From NCBI RefSeq assembly GCF_014203535.1, contig NZ_JACHJI010000005.1, positions 522,069 through 586,068 of the forward strand: a stretch of 64,000 nucleotides of DNA, written 5' to 3'. Made by a program: the position numbers and the translations under genes. The notes under the pieces are model-generated. The model was not told the DNA's origin and did no database searches. It was given only the letters and a program-made list of their open reading frames with translations. Source of the DNA: Streptomyces griseomycini. Lineage in GTDB: Bacteria; Actinomycetota; Actinomycetes; Streptomycetales; Streptomycetaceae. Below, piece by piece: positions 36,469 through 45,393 of the stretch; position 1 is the first letter of the stretch; every line of letters starts with the position of its first letter.

Positions 36469-36741
36469 GACGATCCCTGCGGACGGCCCTGCGGAACGCC
36501 CTGCAAACACGAACACGCCTGCATCCGCCACCCCATGCTTCGAGTCGGCCCCACTCAACGGACGCGACTGATCGAGATCACCCGCAGCCTGACCGAGCGC
36601 ACCGCAGAGGCCAAGCTCAACGGCTGGCTCGGCGGAGAAGAAGGCCTTCGCGTGAGCCTCGAAGCCGCACGCAACAAGCTCACCGCCATGGATCGCACCC
36701 GGAACCAGAACACAGCCCGGATCGCCGATCCCGGAATCCCG
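36469..36741 (+). pseudogene. C-terminal fragment of a large tyrosine recombinase
   Basis: The frame reads CGTPCKHEHACIRHPMLRVG, RTRLIEITRSLTERTAEAKL and NGWLGGEEGLRVSLEAARNK. This cysteine-containing tail with a helical end is the C-terminus of TnpB-like tyrosine recombinases in streptomycetes. Catalytic parts are not present. Confidence 0.6.
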
Positions 36742-36918
36742 CAGATCAGGAAACCCTGGCACACGCGAAGCGGGGCCCACCTCACGCCGCGCCTCGCGCC
36801 CAGCGGGCTGAAGTGCCGTTCGTCGGGTCCCATGCCCCGCTGGCGTGTGCGGTGGGCCCGTAGCGGCGTTCGCCGATGGGCTCGAAGTAGCTGCCGGTGC
36901 TCAACGGGGGTGTCCTTC

Positions 36919-37248
36919 TCAGTGGGCGAAGACGGTACTGGCGAGCGTCACGTGGACGGCGGTGCCGCCGAGGATGCTCAGCAGGGCGTTGCGGCGCCAC
37001 AGGTGCAGGGCGACGGTGACGGCCAGTGCGGCGAGCGGGGCCGCGGCGCGGGCTTCGGTGACGGGCAGGTCGTGCAGGCAGTAGACGACCAGGATCACCA
37101 TGACGCCGGCGGGCACGCGGGTGCCGAGGTACTGGACGGTGCCGCTTTCGCGCAGGGGGGCGAGGGCGGCGAAGGGCAGGGCGCGCAGGGCCCAGGTGAC
37201 GGCGGCGGCGACGAGGACCGCGGCGATGGCGTAGCGGGGGTCAGGCAT
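36919..37248 (-). CDS. azlD: Branched-chain amino acid exporter, small subunit
   Basis: 109 residues with about four membrane helices (YAIAAVLVAAAVTWALRALP; VPAGVMVILVVYCLHDLPVT; LAALAVTVALHLWRRNALLS). The RALPFA motif in helix 1 is typical of AzlD. It pairs with AzlC to export branched-chain amino acids or analogues. The start overlaps the end of azlC by 8 bases, so the two are translated together. Confidence 0.88.
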   Translation of the reverse strand: MPDPRYAIAAVLVAAAVTWALRALPFAALAPLRESGTVQYLGTRVPAGVMVILVVYCLHDLPVTEARAAAPLAALAVTVALHLWRRNALLSILGGTAVHVTLASTVFAH

Positions 37249-37990
37249 GGCGGTGCTTCCTGCCGGTGGCGAGGTGGCGGGCCAGGAGCCCGGTGGTGAA
37301 CAGGGCGAAGGCGGCCAGGAGCATCTGGTCGGGGAAGACCAGCCGGGCGGCCACGGCGGACAGGGGTGCCAGCACGAGGGTGGGGACGTCGCCGTGCAGG
37401 TCGCGGATGGCGTCCAGGGCCAGGACGGTGAACAGGGCGGTCAGTGCGCAGTCCAGACCGGTGACGCTGTCGGGGACGAGCGCGCCGAGCAGGGCGCCCG
37501 CGGTCGCACTGCCGGCCCAGTACAGGTGCATGAACAGCTGGACCCACAGGATGCGCGGGCTGGACCAGGAGCGGGAGTGCTCGGTGGAGGTCAGGGCGTA
37601 CGCCTCGTCGGTGAGCGCGAAGGTGCTGTACGTCTTGCCGAGACGGCCGCGTACGCGGTGCAGGGGGAAGGACAGGGCGTAGAAGACGTGCCGGGCGTTC
37701 ACCAGGAACGCGGCCACGGCTATGGACACCAGCGGTGCTGCGGCGGTGACCATGCCGATGAGCAGGAACTCGAACGAGCCGCCGTAGATCAGCGCGGCGG
37801 ACAGGCCCGCCCACCACCAGTCGAGGCCGGACTGGACGACCAGTGTCCCGAAGGCGAGGCCGAGCGGGATCATAGCCAGGCCCACGGACGCACAGTCGCG
37901 GGCAGCGGCCCGTGCCGCCGACCGTTTCCTCGGCGCAGGAGATGACAGCGCCGGGCGAGAGCACTCAACGACGGCGGGACTTGATTCCAT
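37241..37990 (-). CDS. azlC: Branched-chain amino acid exporter, large subunit
   Basis: 249 residues. The AzlC signature runs MIPLGLAFGTLVVQSGLDWW, AALIYGGSFEFLLIGMVTAA and VAAFLVNARHVFYALSFPLH, followed by FALTDEAYALTS. About six to seven helices are predicted. The ATG at 37990 is AT-richly preceded and lacks a clear ribosome site. It is divergent from an Lrp/AsnC regulator with 62 bases between, the same partnership as azlB-azlCD in Bacillus. Confidence 0.9.
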   Translation of the reverse strand: MESSPAVVECSRPALSSPAPRKRSAARAAARDCASVGLAMIPLGLAFGTLVVQSGLDWWWAGLSAALIYGGSFEFLLIGMVTAAAPLVSIAVAAFLVNARHVFYALSFPLHRVRGRLGKTYSTFALTDEAYALTSTEHSRSWSSPRILWVQLFMHLYWAGSATAGALLGALVPDSVTGLDCALTALFTVLALDAIRDLHGDVPTLVLAPLSAVAARLVFPDQMLLAAFALFTTGLLARHLATGRKHRHA

Positions 37991-38003
37991 GCCGCAATTT
38001 TAG

Positions 38004-38043
38004 TAAGGGTCTGCCCTTATATGGTTTCCTCTTGGGCCCTTAT
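38004..38043. promoter_or_regulatory. Probable Lrp operator between azlC and its regulator
   Basis: A perfect inverted repeat TAAGGG-TCTG-CCCTTA (38004-38019) is followed by a second half site CCCTTAT at 38037-38043. The stretch is AT-richer than the surroundings and lies between the divergent starts, so it should carry both promoters and the operator. Confidence 0.65.
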
Positions 38044-38052
38044 GATCACCCT

Positions 38053-38511
38053 GTGGGCAATGAAATTCAGCTTGATGCGGTAGACCGTGAAATTTTGTTT
38101 CATCTCAGTCAAGACGGTCGGCTGACCAATGTGGAGCTGGCCAAGCGGGTCGGGCTGACCCCACCGCCGTGCCTGCGCCGGGTCAAGCGCCTGGAAGAAG
38201 CCGGGGTCATCACCGGCTACCGGGCGGCCATCAACCCCGAAGCCGTCGGTCGCGGGCTGGAGGTCTTCATCGATGTCGAGATCTACGCGAACGACCGCAA
38301 AACCGTGGAGGAGTTCGAGACCACTGTCGCCTCCTATGAGGAGGTCGTCGAGTTCCGGCGCATGTACGGCCGCCCCGACTACTTCATCCGCGTCGCCGTC
38401 GCCGATCACGCTGCCTACGAAGCCTTCGCCACCGGCAAACTCAGCGGCCTGCCCGCCGTCCTGCGCTACACGTCCCACCTCATCATGAAGACGATCAAGA
38501 CAACCGGCTGA
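38053..38511 (+). CDS. Lrp/AsnC-family regulator, probably of azlCD
   Basis: 152 residues. The N-terminal helix-turn-helix is LDAVDREILFHLSQDGRLTN and VELAKRVGLTPPPCLRRVKR. The C-terminal RAM ligand domain has VFIDVEIYANDRKTVEEFET and FRRMYGRPDYFIRVAVADHA. GTG 38053 fits the usual Lrp N-terminus. It probably senses a branched-chain amino acid and controls the exporter on the other side of the palindrome. Confidence 0.9.
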   Translation: MGNEIQLDAVDREILFHLSQDGRLTNVELAKRVGLTPPPCLRRVKRLEEAGVITGYRAAINPEAVGRGLEVFIDVEIYANDRKTVEEFETTVASYEEVVEFRRMYGRPDYFIRVAVADHAAYEAFATGKLSGLPAVLRYTSHLIMKTIKTTG

Positions 38512-38545
38512 GCCCGGCCGTCCGGACGGTAAGCGCCCTGCCGGT

Positions 38546-38830
38546 CAGGCGGAGGTTGGAGCGTGCGCCTTCGAGCCGTCCTCGCAGGGCTCGTGTTCCT
38601 GGGACAGCTGCTGGACGCGCCGCTTGAGGGTGGTGTTCCCGGTGGTGATCCGTTGGACGGGTTCGCCGGGAACCATTTGTCCGAAGTCCATGAGCTGGCC
38701 CATCAGCTCCCCGATCCGCTGCCGTTGAGCGAGTATCTCGTCCTGGAATCGGGCCAGTTGTTCTTTGGCGTTGAGTGCTCGCTCCCGCCAGGATGCTTCG
38801 ATGCGCCCGTGCCCTGTGCTGGTTCTGCTC
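38546..38830 (-). pseudogene. Coiled-coil remnant of a TnpC-like protein
   Basis: The minus strand encodes EASWRERALNAKEQLARFQD, EILAQRQRIGELMGQLMDFG and TTGNTTLKRRVQQLSQEHEP. This is a long amphipathic helix as in the C-terminal half of recombinase accessory proteins of the DUF6262 kind. No N-terminal domain is left. The region 38831-39181 is otherwise empty. Confidence 0.5.
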
Positions 38831-39181
38831 GCGGATCACGGCAGCGGTCGTTCAGCACTCTGGGTGGCGCCCGCCCGGGGGCGAGGGCGATGTTCACGGG
38901 AACGGACAGCACCCGTCGGCTGACTCCCATCCCGAGCAGGGTGGCTTTCCTCAGCCTCCGCACTCGTAGGAGCCGACCCGGGCCGCTTACCGTGCGGAGC
39001 CGGAGAGGGCGGTCCAGGCGGCCATGGGGTCGCCGGCGTCGGCTGCCTGCCGCGGTTCCCCCGGAAAGGCAAGGCAGACCGGCCTGGTCCTCGATCCTCG
39101 GGTATATCGCCGGACCGTTCGCCTAGCTTGCGAGGCACCTCCCGTGGTGCGATGGAACGGGGGTGGGAAGGAGAGAGAGCG

Positions 39182-40153
39182 ATGATCCCACCAGCAGCGG
39201 AGCGCAAAAGCGGAGTGGCCCCGGTATCAGTCCGCCCGCTGGATGAGTCGGACCTGGATCGGGCCGATGAGATCTGCAGGATGGCCTTCGGGACGTTCCT
39301 CGGGGTCCCCGATCCTTTCGGGACCGTCGACTACGTCCGCACCCGCTGGGCGGCAGATCCGCGGGCGGCGTTCGCGGCGACAGTCGAGGACGAGCTCGCC
39401 GGATCGAACTTCGCCACCAACTGGGGCAGCGTCGGTTATTTCGGCCCGTTGACCGTGCGTCCGGATCTGTGGGACCAGGGCATCGGCAGGCGTCTGATGG
39501 AGCCGGTCATGGGCTGCTTCGACGCCTGGGGGAACCGCCACCTCGGCCTGTTCACCTTCTCCCACAGTGCCAAGCACCTTGAGCTCTACCGCCGGTACGG
39601 CTTCTGGCCTCGATTCCTCACAGCCATCATGAAGAAGCAGGTCACAGACGGTGCCGCAGTCCCCGGCAGAGTGCTCTACGGCGAACTGCCCGCCGCCGAG
39701 CGGCCCGACGCGCTGAGCCTCTGTCGCGCACTGACAGGATCCGTGTACGAGGGCCTGAGCCTGGAACGCGAGATCGTGGCCGCGCACGCGCAGGGACTCG
39801 GCGACACCATCCTGCTCCACGGCGCTGGCTCCGAGCTCGATGGCCTGGCCGTCTGCCACTGCGGAGCCGGGTCAGAGGCCGGCACGGACGTGTGCTTCGT
39901 CAAATTCGGCGCCGTACGTCCTGGTCCGGAGGCCGCCGACCGGTTCGAGCGACTGCTCGACGCGTGCGAGCGGCTGGCCGCCGAGCGCGGACTGGGTGAG
40001 TTGGACGCCGGAATGAACCTGGGTCGCCCCGATGCCTACCGGCGCATGATCGACCGCGGTTTCCGCACCTGGCTGCAGGGCGTGACCATGCACAGGCCCA
40101 ACGAACCCGGATACAGCCACCCCGACGCGTACGTGATCGACGACTGGCGCTGA
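39182..40153 (+). CDS. Tandem GNAT-like N-acetyltransferase
   Basis: 323 residues, double the normal GNAT length. The first domain holds VRPLDESDLDRADEICRMAF, VGYFGPLTVRPDLWDQGIGR (acetyl-CoA loop Q-G-I-G-R) and HLELYRRYGFWPRFLTAIMK. The second half (FGAVRPGPEAADRFERLLDA; DAYRRMIDRGFRTWLQGVTM) is a degenerate GNAT fold. Two-domain members acetylate amines or antibiotics; the substrate is unknown. The ATG follows GGAAGGAGAGAG. Confidence 0.85.
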   Translation: MIPPAAERKSGVAPVSVRPLDESDLDRADEICRMAFGTFLGVPDPFGTVDYVRTRWAADPRAAFAATVEDELAGSNFATNWGSVGYFGPLTVRPDLWDQGIGRRLMEPVMGCFDAWGNRHLGLFTFSHSAKHLELYRRYGFWPRFLTAIMKKQVTDGAAVPGRVLYGELPAAERPDALSLCRALTGSVYEGLSLEREIVAAHAQGLGDTILLHGAGSELDGLAVCHCGAGSEAGTDVCFVKFGAVRPGPEAADRFERLLDACERLAAERGLGELDAGMNLGRPDAYRRMIDRGFRTWLQGVTMHRPNEPGYSHPDAYVIDDWR

Positions 40154-40324
40154 GACCACCGCCGCGCTCGGCCGGCCAGGAAGGTCCGGTGCTGTCAGAA
40201 CCTGGGTCCTGGCACAGCTTCTGCGGGGCATCCACGCTCCGCAATCGTTGATCTTCGTATCGGCTGTCCTCGATCGTCCTGAGATGCGCTATGCCCGCTG
40301 TGCCGTGCCCGAGAGTCCGGAGCC

Positions 40325-40484
40325 GTGGACGAAGTGCTGCTCCGGCTGGAAGAGCTCCTGTTCCTGTCGGACCCTGAGGTGGCGGTGGTGTCGGCGGAGG
40401 ACGACGGCGAGGCGATCTGGACCGATGAGTTTCCCGCGCCGCGCTGGTCCATACACCGGACACCCACGGACGGAAGGCTGGGCC
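40325..40484 (+). pseudogene. Possible C-terminal scrap upstream of the DHFR-like gene
   Basis: The frame MDEVLLRLEELLFLSDPEVA, VSAEDDGEAIWTDEFPAPRW has coding-like composition and overlaps the ribosome site of the next gene. No start region or family could be recognised. Confidence 0.3.
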
Positions 40485-41051
40485 ATGCGGAAACTGATCT
40501 ACGGCATGAACCTGACCCTGGACGGTTACATCACCGCGGCGGGCGACGACATCGGCTGGAGCGGACCGCCGAGCCACGAGCTGTTCCAGTGGTGGCTCGA
40601 CCACGAGCAGGCGAGTGGCCTGTCGCTGTATGGGCGCAAGCTGTGGGAGACGATGAGCTCCTACTGGCCTACCGGCGACCAGCAGCCCAACGCCACCCCG
40701 GCGGAGATCGAGTTCGCGCGGAACTGGCGGGACACGCCGAAGGTGGTGTTCTCCTCGACGATCGACAAGGTCGACTGGAACACCCGCCTGGTCACCGGCG
40801 ACGCGATCGCCGAGATCACCCGGCTCAAGGCCGAGGACGGCGGCCCGATGAACATCGGCGGCGCAACGCTCGCCGGGGCGGCCATGCGCGCCGGGCTGAT
40901 CGACGAGTACGTGATCGCCGCCCATCCGGTCCTGGTGGGCGGCGGCACGCCGTTCTTCACCGCGCTGGACAACTGGGTGAACCTGAACCTGGTGGAGACG
41001 CGGACGTTTCCCGGCGGCGTGGTCCTGACCAGGTACGAGACGAGGCGCTGA
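40485..41051 (+). CDS. Dihydrofolate reductase-family protein (RibD C-terminal domain)
   Basis: 188 residues. MRKLIYGMNLTLDGYITAAG is the usual start. GLSLYGRKLWETMSSYWP and NIGGATLAGAAMRAGLIDEY are the family's NADPH-site motifs, followed by HPVLVGGGTPFF. The family reduces pterin- or pyrimidine-like substrates with NADPH; this stand-alone type has no known substrate. GGAAGG lies eight bases before the ATG. The next 390 bases (41052-41444) show no gene. Confidence 0.88.
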   Translation: MRKLIYGMNLTLDGYITAAGDDIGWSGPPSHELFQWWLDHEQASGLSLYGRKLWETMSSYWPTGDQQPNATPAEIEFARNWRDTPKVVFSSTIDKVDWNTRLVTGDAIAEITRLKAEDGGPMNIGGATLAGAAMRAGLIDEYVIAAHPVLVGGGTPFFTALDNWVNLNLVETRTFPGGVVLTRYETRR

Positions 41052-41444
41052 GCAGCAGCACCCCACACGCTTCAGTCTCACGGTGATGTCGTACACGGCA
41101 CCGGTACGACACGGCCCGTGAGGTTACGACATCAGCAACGAGGCCCTGCAACGGAGATCACAGCACCGGACAGGCCTGGTGATGCCGGGCGAACCGGCCC
41201 GCCCCCGTTCCCCGAGGATTCCCTCCGGTCCCTGTCCACCCGCAGGGGGGACGGGCGGACCGTCGGCAGGGATGACGTCCCGACCGCCACCACGATCCAG
41301 TTGTTCGGCGGCGACCCCGGGCAGCGGGCCCTCGCCGAAGCGTGCGAGGCGACACGGAACACCTCGGCCGGCTGAGCGGGTGCGACCGACATCGCCGCCC
41401 GCACCCTCGTCCGCCACCGCGGACTCGCCGAATGAGACGGCCTC

Positions 41445-42314
41445 TCACTCAGGCCGTCCGGCGAAGAATCCCGCAAGGGAGGATACGAGCGCTTCCGGAG
41501 CCTCTTCGGCTACGTGGTGCCCGGAATCGATGCCGTGGCCGCGTACGTCTGGGGCCCACTGCCGCCAGATCTTCAACGGGTCCCCGTACAGGTCCTCGAG
41601 GTCGTCCCGCAGCGACCACAGGATCAACGCCGGGCACTGGATCTGTGTCCCGGCGGCGCGGTCGTCCTCCTCGTGCCGCCGGTCGATGGTGAGGCCGGCC
41701 CGGTAGTCCTCCAGCATCGCCCTCACCACGTCGGGGTTTCTCGTAGCCGCGCGCCACTCGTCGTAGTTCTCCTGCCCCATCCTCTGGGGATCGCCGCGGT
41801 ACCAGCTGTCCGGATCGGCGTTGATGACCCGCTCGGGAACATCCGGCTGGGCGAAGAAGAACCAGTGCCACCACTGCGTGGCGAACTCGGCCGTGATGCG
41901 GGACAGGTGCTCGGTGAGGGGCAGACAATCGATCAGCGCCACCCGCGAGACCGCGTCGGGATGATCGAGTGCAAGACGCAGCGCGACAGCGCCTCCGCGG
42001 TCGTGCCCGGCGAGCGCGAACCTGGCATGGCCGAGGGAGCGCATCACCTCGACCACGTCACCTGCGACGGCCCGCTTGGAGTACCCGGCGTGGTCCGTGG
42101 TGGGTGCCGGACCGGTGGATCGGCCGTACCCCCGGAGATCGGGACAGACCACGGTGAAACCTCGCCGGACGAGGAGTGGGGCGACACGATGCCACGTCGC
42201 AGATGTCCGGGGGTGGCCGTGCAGCAGTACCACCGGAGGCCCTTCCCCACCGTAGCGAACGAGAATCGATGCTTCACCGACCTGGACCCGACTGGTCTCG
42301 AATCCCTCGAACAA
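41445..42314 (-). CDS. Alpha/beta hydrolase, haloacetate-dehalogenase-like
   Basis: 289 residues. VVLLHGHPRTSATWHRVAP is the oxyanion loop. FALAGHDRGGAVALRLALDH carries Asp as nucleophile (GHDRGG), as in haloalkane/haloacetate dehalogenases and epoxide hydrolases. QWWHWFFFAQPDVPERVINA matches the cap region of fluoroacetate dehalogenases, and GIDSGHHVAEEAPE holds the catalytic His. It probably cleaves a C-halogen bond or an ester-like epoxide bond. The TTG at 42314 is chosen because GGGAGG precedes it by nine bases; the upstream open frame has no support. Confidence 0.82.
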   Translation of the reverse strand: MFEGFETSRVQVGEASILVRYGGEGPPVVLLHGHPRTSATWHRVAPLLVRRGFTVVCPDLRGYGRSTGPAPTTDHAGYSKRAVAGDVVEVMRSLGHARFALAGHDRGGAVALRLALDHPDAVSRVALIDCLPLTEHLSRITAEFATQWWHWFFFAQPDVPERVINADPDSWYRGDPQRMGQENYDEWRAATRNPDVVRAMLEDYRAGLTIDRRHEEDDRAAGTQIQCPALILWSLRDDLEDLYGDPLKIWRQWAPDVRGHGIDSGHHVAEEAPEALVSSLAGFFAGRPE

Positions 42315-42557
42315 GGCCCGAACCTCCCGCCCTCGTTGGTACACCGCCCACGGCGCCTGTGGGCCCAGGACACGCCTTGCACTCGCCCACGAGGACCCCG
42401 GGCCAACAGACAGCGCAAGCTGCCCCCGGTGCCGACGAGTGCGGAACCGACACAGCCTTCCTCCTGCCCCGCAGACCCTGTGGACACAACTGCCTGATTC
42501 GCCAACGGTGTCGCTCACCGGCGGGCCGACATCGCCAGTACAGGGACTGAATCAGGC

Positions 42558-42675
42558 TCAGCGCATGCCGATGGCGGAGAGTGGTTCGACGCGTTCCGGC
42601 GTTAGCGTCGCGGCTCTGCTCCGTTGGTTGCTGACCCATGCCCCGAACTCGAACTCTCGGACCCCCTGATCCTGG
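42558..42675 (-). pseudogene. C-terminal scrap of a DEAD-type helicase (helicase-associated domain)
   Basis: The 39-residue remnant DQGVREFEFGAWVSNQRSRA, ATLTPERVEPLSAIGMR ends at 42558. It is the last helicase-associated repeat (FxLGxWLxxQR, LxxERxxxLxAIGM). The N-terminal end of what may be the same gene is at 44480-44681 on the same strand. Confidence 0.6.
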
Positions 42676-42812
42676 CTGCTTCGGCCGTCCCCGTCCCGGT
42701 GTTCGGGGTTGATCACGCGATCACCCTGCCGGGGAGAAGCGCTCAGTGCTCCGGATGTCAGACCCGTGTGCGAGCGTGTCACGCGAAAGAGCGCGTGACA
42801 CGAGGGGGACCG

Positions 42813-43769
42813 ATGACGGCGGGAAGCGACGGCTGGGTCGGCATGGGCTGGGACTGGACGGACGCGGCCGAGATCCGCCGGCGTCTCGACGGAGGCGCTG
42901 ATCCGGAGCACTGGAGCGGGGGACGCCCGTTGCACCGCGCGGCGGTGTTCGGGTCCTCGCAGGTCGTCGCCGAGCTGGCCGGCCGGGTCGCGGACGTGGA
43001 CGCGACGGAGAACGGAGTGACGGCGCTGTGGGAGGCCGTCGTCTCCCGGAAGCCGGACAACGCCCGGGCACTCGCCGCCGCCGGGGCCGACCCATGGCGC
43101 CCGTCGCTCGGCGGCTGGTCACCGGGACGGCTGGCCCTGGCCGGCCCGACACCGGACCTGTTCCCGGTGCCGGAAGGCGAGTGCCTGACCGACGCCGAGC
43201 GTGCGGTGGCGCAGGAGGCCCATCGGCTCATCACGGCACTGGGCACGTTCTACTACGACGGCACCGGGCTGGCCTGCGTCGCTGGCATCGACGCGGCCGA
43301 GGCGGTGCGGTGCCTGGAGGCGGTGCCGGTGGCGGACGAGGTCATCGACGTACTGCTGGAAGACCCGTACGAGTACGACGCCGACGAAAGCCTGCGGATC
43401 GTCGGTGTCACCTCGGTGCCGGGCGGCTGCGTCGTCACCCAGCCCTGGGGCTACGCACCGCAGATGCCGGGCGTCCTGACCCGCTTGTCCACCGGCACCG
43501 TCTGCTACGGCCTGTACGCCAACCCCAAGAGCGGCAACCAGGGCAGCATTGCCCGCGACGGGACCGTCGAGGGCTGGGACCTGCATCCGGGCGGGGGACC
43601 GGATGAGCACGACACTCCGGAGGAGGTACTCGTCTCGTACCTCTACCGGGGCAACGCCGTGGCCTACTCCTGCGCCTTCGCGGGACTGCGCCCGACCGAC
43701 GCACGCGGGGTGGTCGGACCCCCCGATGCCTGGGTCGAACTGCCACACCGCGACTACTGGGGACGCTGA
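42813..43769 (+). CDS. Ankyrin-repeat protein with DUF6461-like C-terminal domain
   Basis: 318 residues. The N-terminal ankyrin repeats include GRPLHRAAVFGSSQVVAEL, NGVTALWEAVVSRKPDNARA and LAAAGADPWRPSLGGWSPGR. The C-terminal 160 residues (YYDGTGLACVAGIDAAEAVR; SVPGGCVVTQPWGYAPQMPG; LYANPKSGNQGSIARDGTVE) resemble DUF6461, a streptomycete domain of unknown function. GAGGGGG precedes the ATG at 42813. The membrane gene follows 99 bases later. Both lie between the two ends of a broken helicase gene. Confidence 0.78.
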   Translation: MTAGSDGWVGMGWDWTDAAEIRRRLDGGADPEHWSGGRPLHRAAVFGSSQVVAELAGRVADVDATENGVTALWEAVVSRKPDNARALAAAGADPWRPSLGGWSPGRLALAGPTPDLFPVPEGECLTDAERAVAQEAHRLITALGTFYYDGTGLACVAGIDAAEAVRCLEAVPVADEVIDVLLEDPYEYDADESLRIVGVTSVPGGCVVTQPWGYAPQMPGVLTRLSTGTVCYGLYANPKSGNQGSIARDGTVEGWDLHPGGGPDEHDTPEEVLVSYLYRGNAVAYSCAFAGLRPTDARGVVGPPDAWVELPHRDYWGR

Positions 43770-43868
43770 CGCATCGTCATCGTGCACCGCGTCCCTGCGC
43801 GACAGCGGGGATGCCGGCGGCCGACGGGGGTAGCCGGTCGAACACAGCAGGGAGGAAGGGGGCTGGGC

Positions 43869-44453
43869 ATGTCCGGATCGGCCGGTGAGGCGCGCGTGGG
43901 TGCGGGACGCACGAGTACGGTGGGGATCCTCCTCGCCGTACTGCTGGCAGCGGCATTGGCAGGCTTCCTGCTGGGAGCGGTCGTCGGGGAGGACGAAGTG
44001 GACGTTCCTCAGGGCCTGCTGTTCGCCGCGGTCTCCCTCCTGCTGGGCCTGGGGGCGACCGCCGGAGCATGGTGGTGGATTCGGCGCCGAGCGGCGCAGT
44101 TCGGACTGAGCGCGAGCCGGTATCTGCGGGTGGGGCGCCGTGTACAGCGGGGCGAGCTGCCGGAAGACTCCGCCGAGTTCCCCGCCGCGATCGACATCGT
44201 CGCACGTCAGCGCCGCACACTGGACACCCAGCAGCGCCGGTGGGTGCGCTGGGTGACGGGAGCCGCCGCGCTGCTGTGGCTGGTGAGCGCCGTCATCCAG
44301 ATCCTCGCCGCCCGCTACGGGTACGCCTGCTTCCAGCTCCTCGTGGCCTGCGGGTTCCTGGTCAACCCCCTCACCGCACGTCGGCAGCGGCGGCGCCTCG
44401 ACGCCGTCGAACAGGCCCTCCACGACCATCGGACTCCGCGGGGCACCCCGTGA
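43869..44453 (+). CDS. Small four-helix membrane protein of unknown function
   Basis: 194 residues. Predicted helices: VGILLAVLLAAALAGFLLGA, GLLFAAVSLLLGLGATAGAW, and a close pair with VTGAAALLWLVSAVIQILAA and FQLLVACGFLV. Between pairs lies a charged loop (YLRVGRRVQRGELPEDSAEF), and the C-terminus is basic. The ATG follows GGAGGAAGGGG. It forms a likely operon with the ankyrin gene. Confidence 0.75.
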   Translation: MSGSAGEARVGAGRTSTVGILLAVLLAAALAGFLLGAVVGEDEVDVPQGLLFAAVSLLLGLGATAGAWWWIRRRAAQFGLSASRYLRVGRRVQRGELPEDSAEFPAAIDIVARQRRTLDTQQRRWVRWVTGAAALLWLVSAVIQILAARYGYACFQLLVACGFLVNPLTARRQRRRLDAVEQALHDHRTPRGTP

Positions 44454-44479
44454 ACGTGAGGGAAGGTCGCCTCCTCACC

Positions 44480-44681
44480 TCACAAGGACGAGACCCCGAT
44501 CATCGGGCTTGTACGGCCTCCCTCACGCCACGCGGCCTCGGCCTGAGCGAGCAGACCCAGGGGAGGGCACGAGCACCAGCACGCGGCCCGCACGGAGCTC
44601 TTCGGCACTTCGGGTGGCCACCAGGGTCTTGCCCGATCCGGTCACCGTGATCACCTGAGTGCGGAGACCTCGCTCCGGCAC
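44480..44681 (-). pseudogene. N-terminal scrap of a DEAD-type helicase
   Basis: The minus strand reads VPERGLRTQVITVTGSGKTL (Walker A), VATRSAEELRAGRVLVLVPS, and after a one-frame shift LLAQAEAAWREGGRTSPMIG with VSSL and a stop. This is the start of the ATPase core of streptomycete helicase-associated-domain helicases (EGLRTQVIAATGSGKT in intact ones). The remaining helicase is missing. Confidence 0.7.
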
Positions 44682-45393
44682 AGTAGATCGTGCAGGCAGT
44701 TCCGGGGACCGCGGTCTCGCATCGACGGCTTCTCGCTGATGCGGACGGACTTCCTTCTCGAATGCCGGCTTCGGGCGGTGCGCACGCCGCCGGTCCCACC
44801 GAGCGCGGCGACGCGCGAGGCGAGAGCCGGCCCCCCTCCACCCGGAGAGGCGCTGATTCCCCTACCGCGTCCGGCCCGGGCCGTCAGGGGTGTGCCCCTC
44901 CGGCGTTCCGCCGGGGCGTGGGCGAAGGGGGCCGCCCGGGAACCACCGCGCCTTGCCGGGCGGCCCTCTTTCCTCTGCTGTTCACAGGGTGTGCAGGACA
45001 GCGACGACCTTGCCGAGGTTTTCCACCGAACTCGACCACCCCGACGCGCTGCAACCCGTCGTTGATCTGGTGAGAGCACTCGACCTGCTGAACGATGGAC
45101 CTCCGGACCAGCAGCACATCCGCGATCTGGTCACCTCCGCGGTGCGAGACTTTCTCGCCCCAGAAGCGCACCAGAAGCACAGCCTTTGAGCTACGTCACA
45201 TGACCCACCGCGACCGGTTCACGGAAAGCGAGTCAGAACCAACTCGTGCACAGAACCGGTCTCCCTCGCCCAGCGTCGTCACCTTGAGTGCTGAACTCAG
45301 TGGACGTGGATCCGAGCATCCAGGGTCTCTCCAAGGTTTTCTCAAGGCGGTGTTCCTACGTTCGTGATGAGCCCACAAGGAACAGGAGAAAAC
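44682..45393. other. Region without a firm gene
   Basis: Apart from the terminator at 44928 there is only a short plus-strand frame ending at 45189 (DALQPVVDLVRALDLLNDGP; HIRDLVTSAVRDFLAPEA). It reads like the C-terminus of a small helical protein but has no start. The stretch 45190-45393 should carry the promoter of the secreted endonuclease-like gene. Confidence 0.4.
44928..44966. terminator. Strong hairpin terminator
   Basis: GGGCCGCCCGG (44928-44938) and CCGGGCGGCCC (44956-44966) are perfect inverted arms around a 17-base loop, followed by TCTTTCC. The hairpin can serve either strand. Confidence 0.7.
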
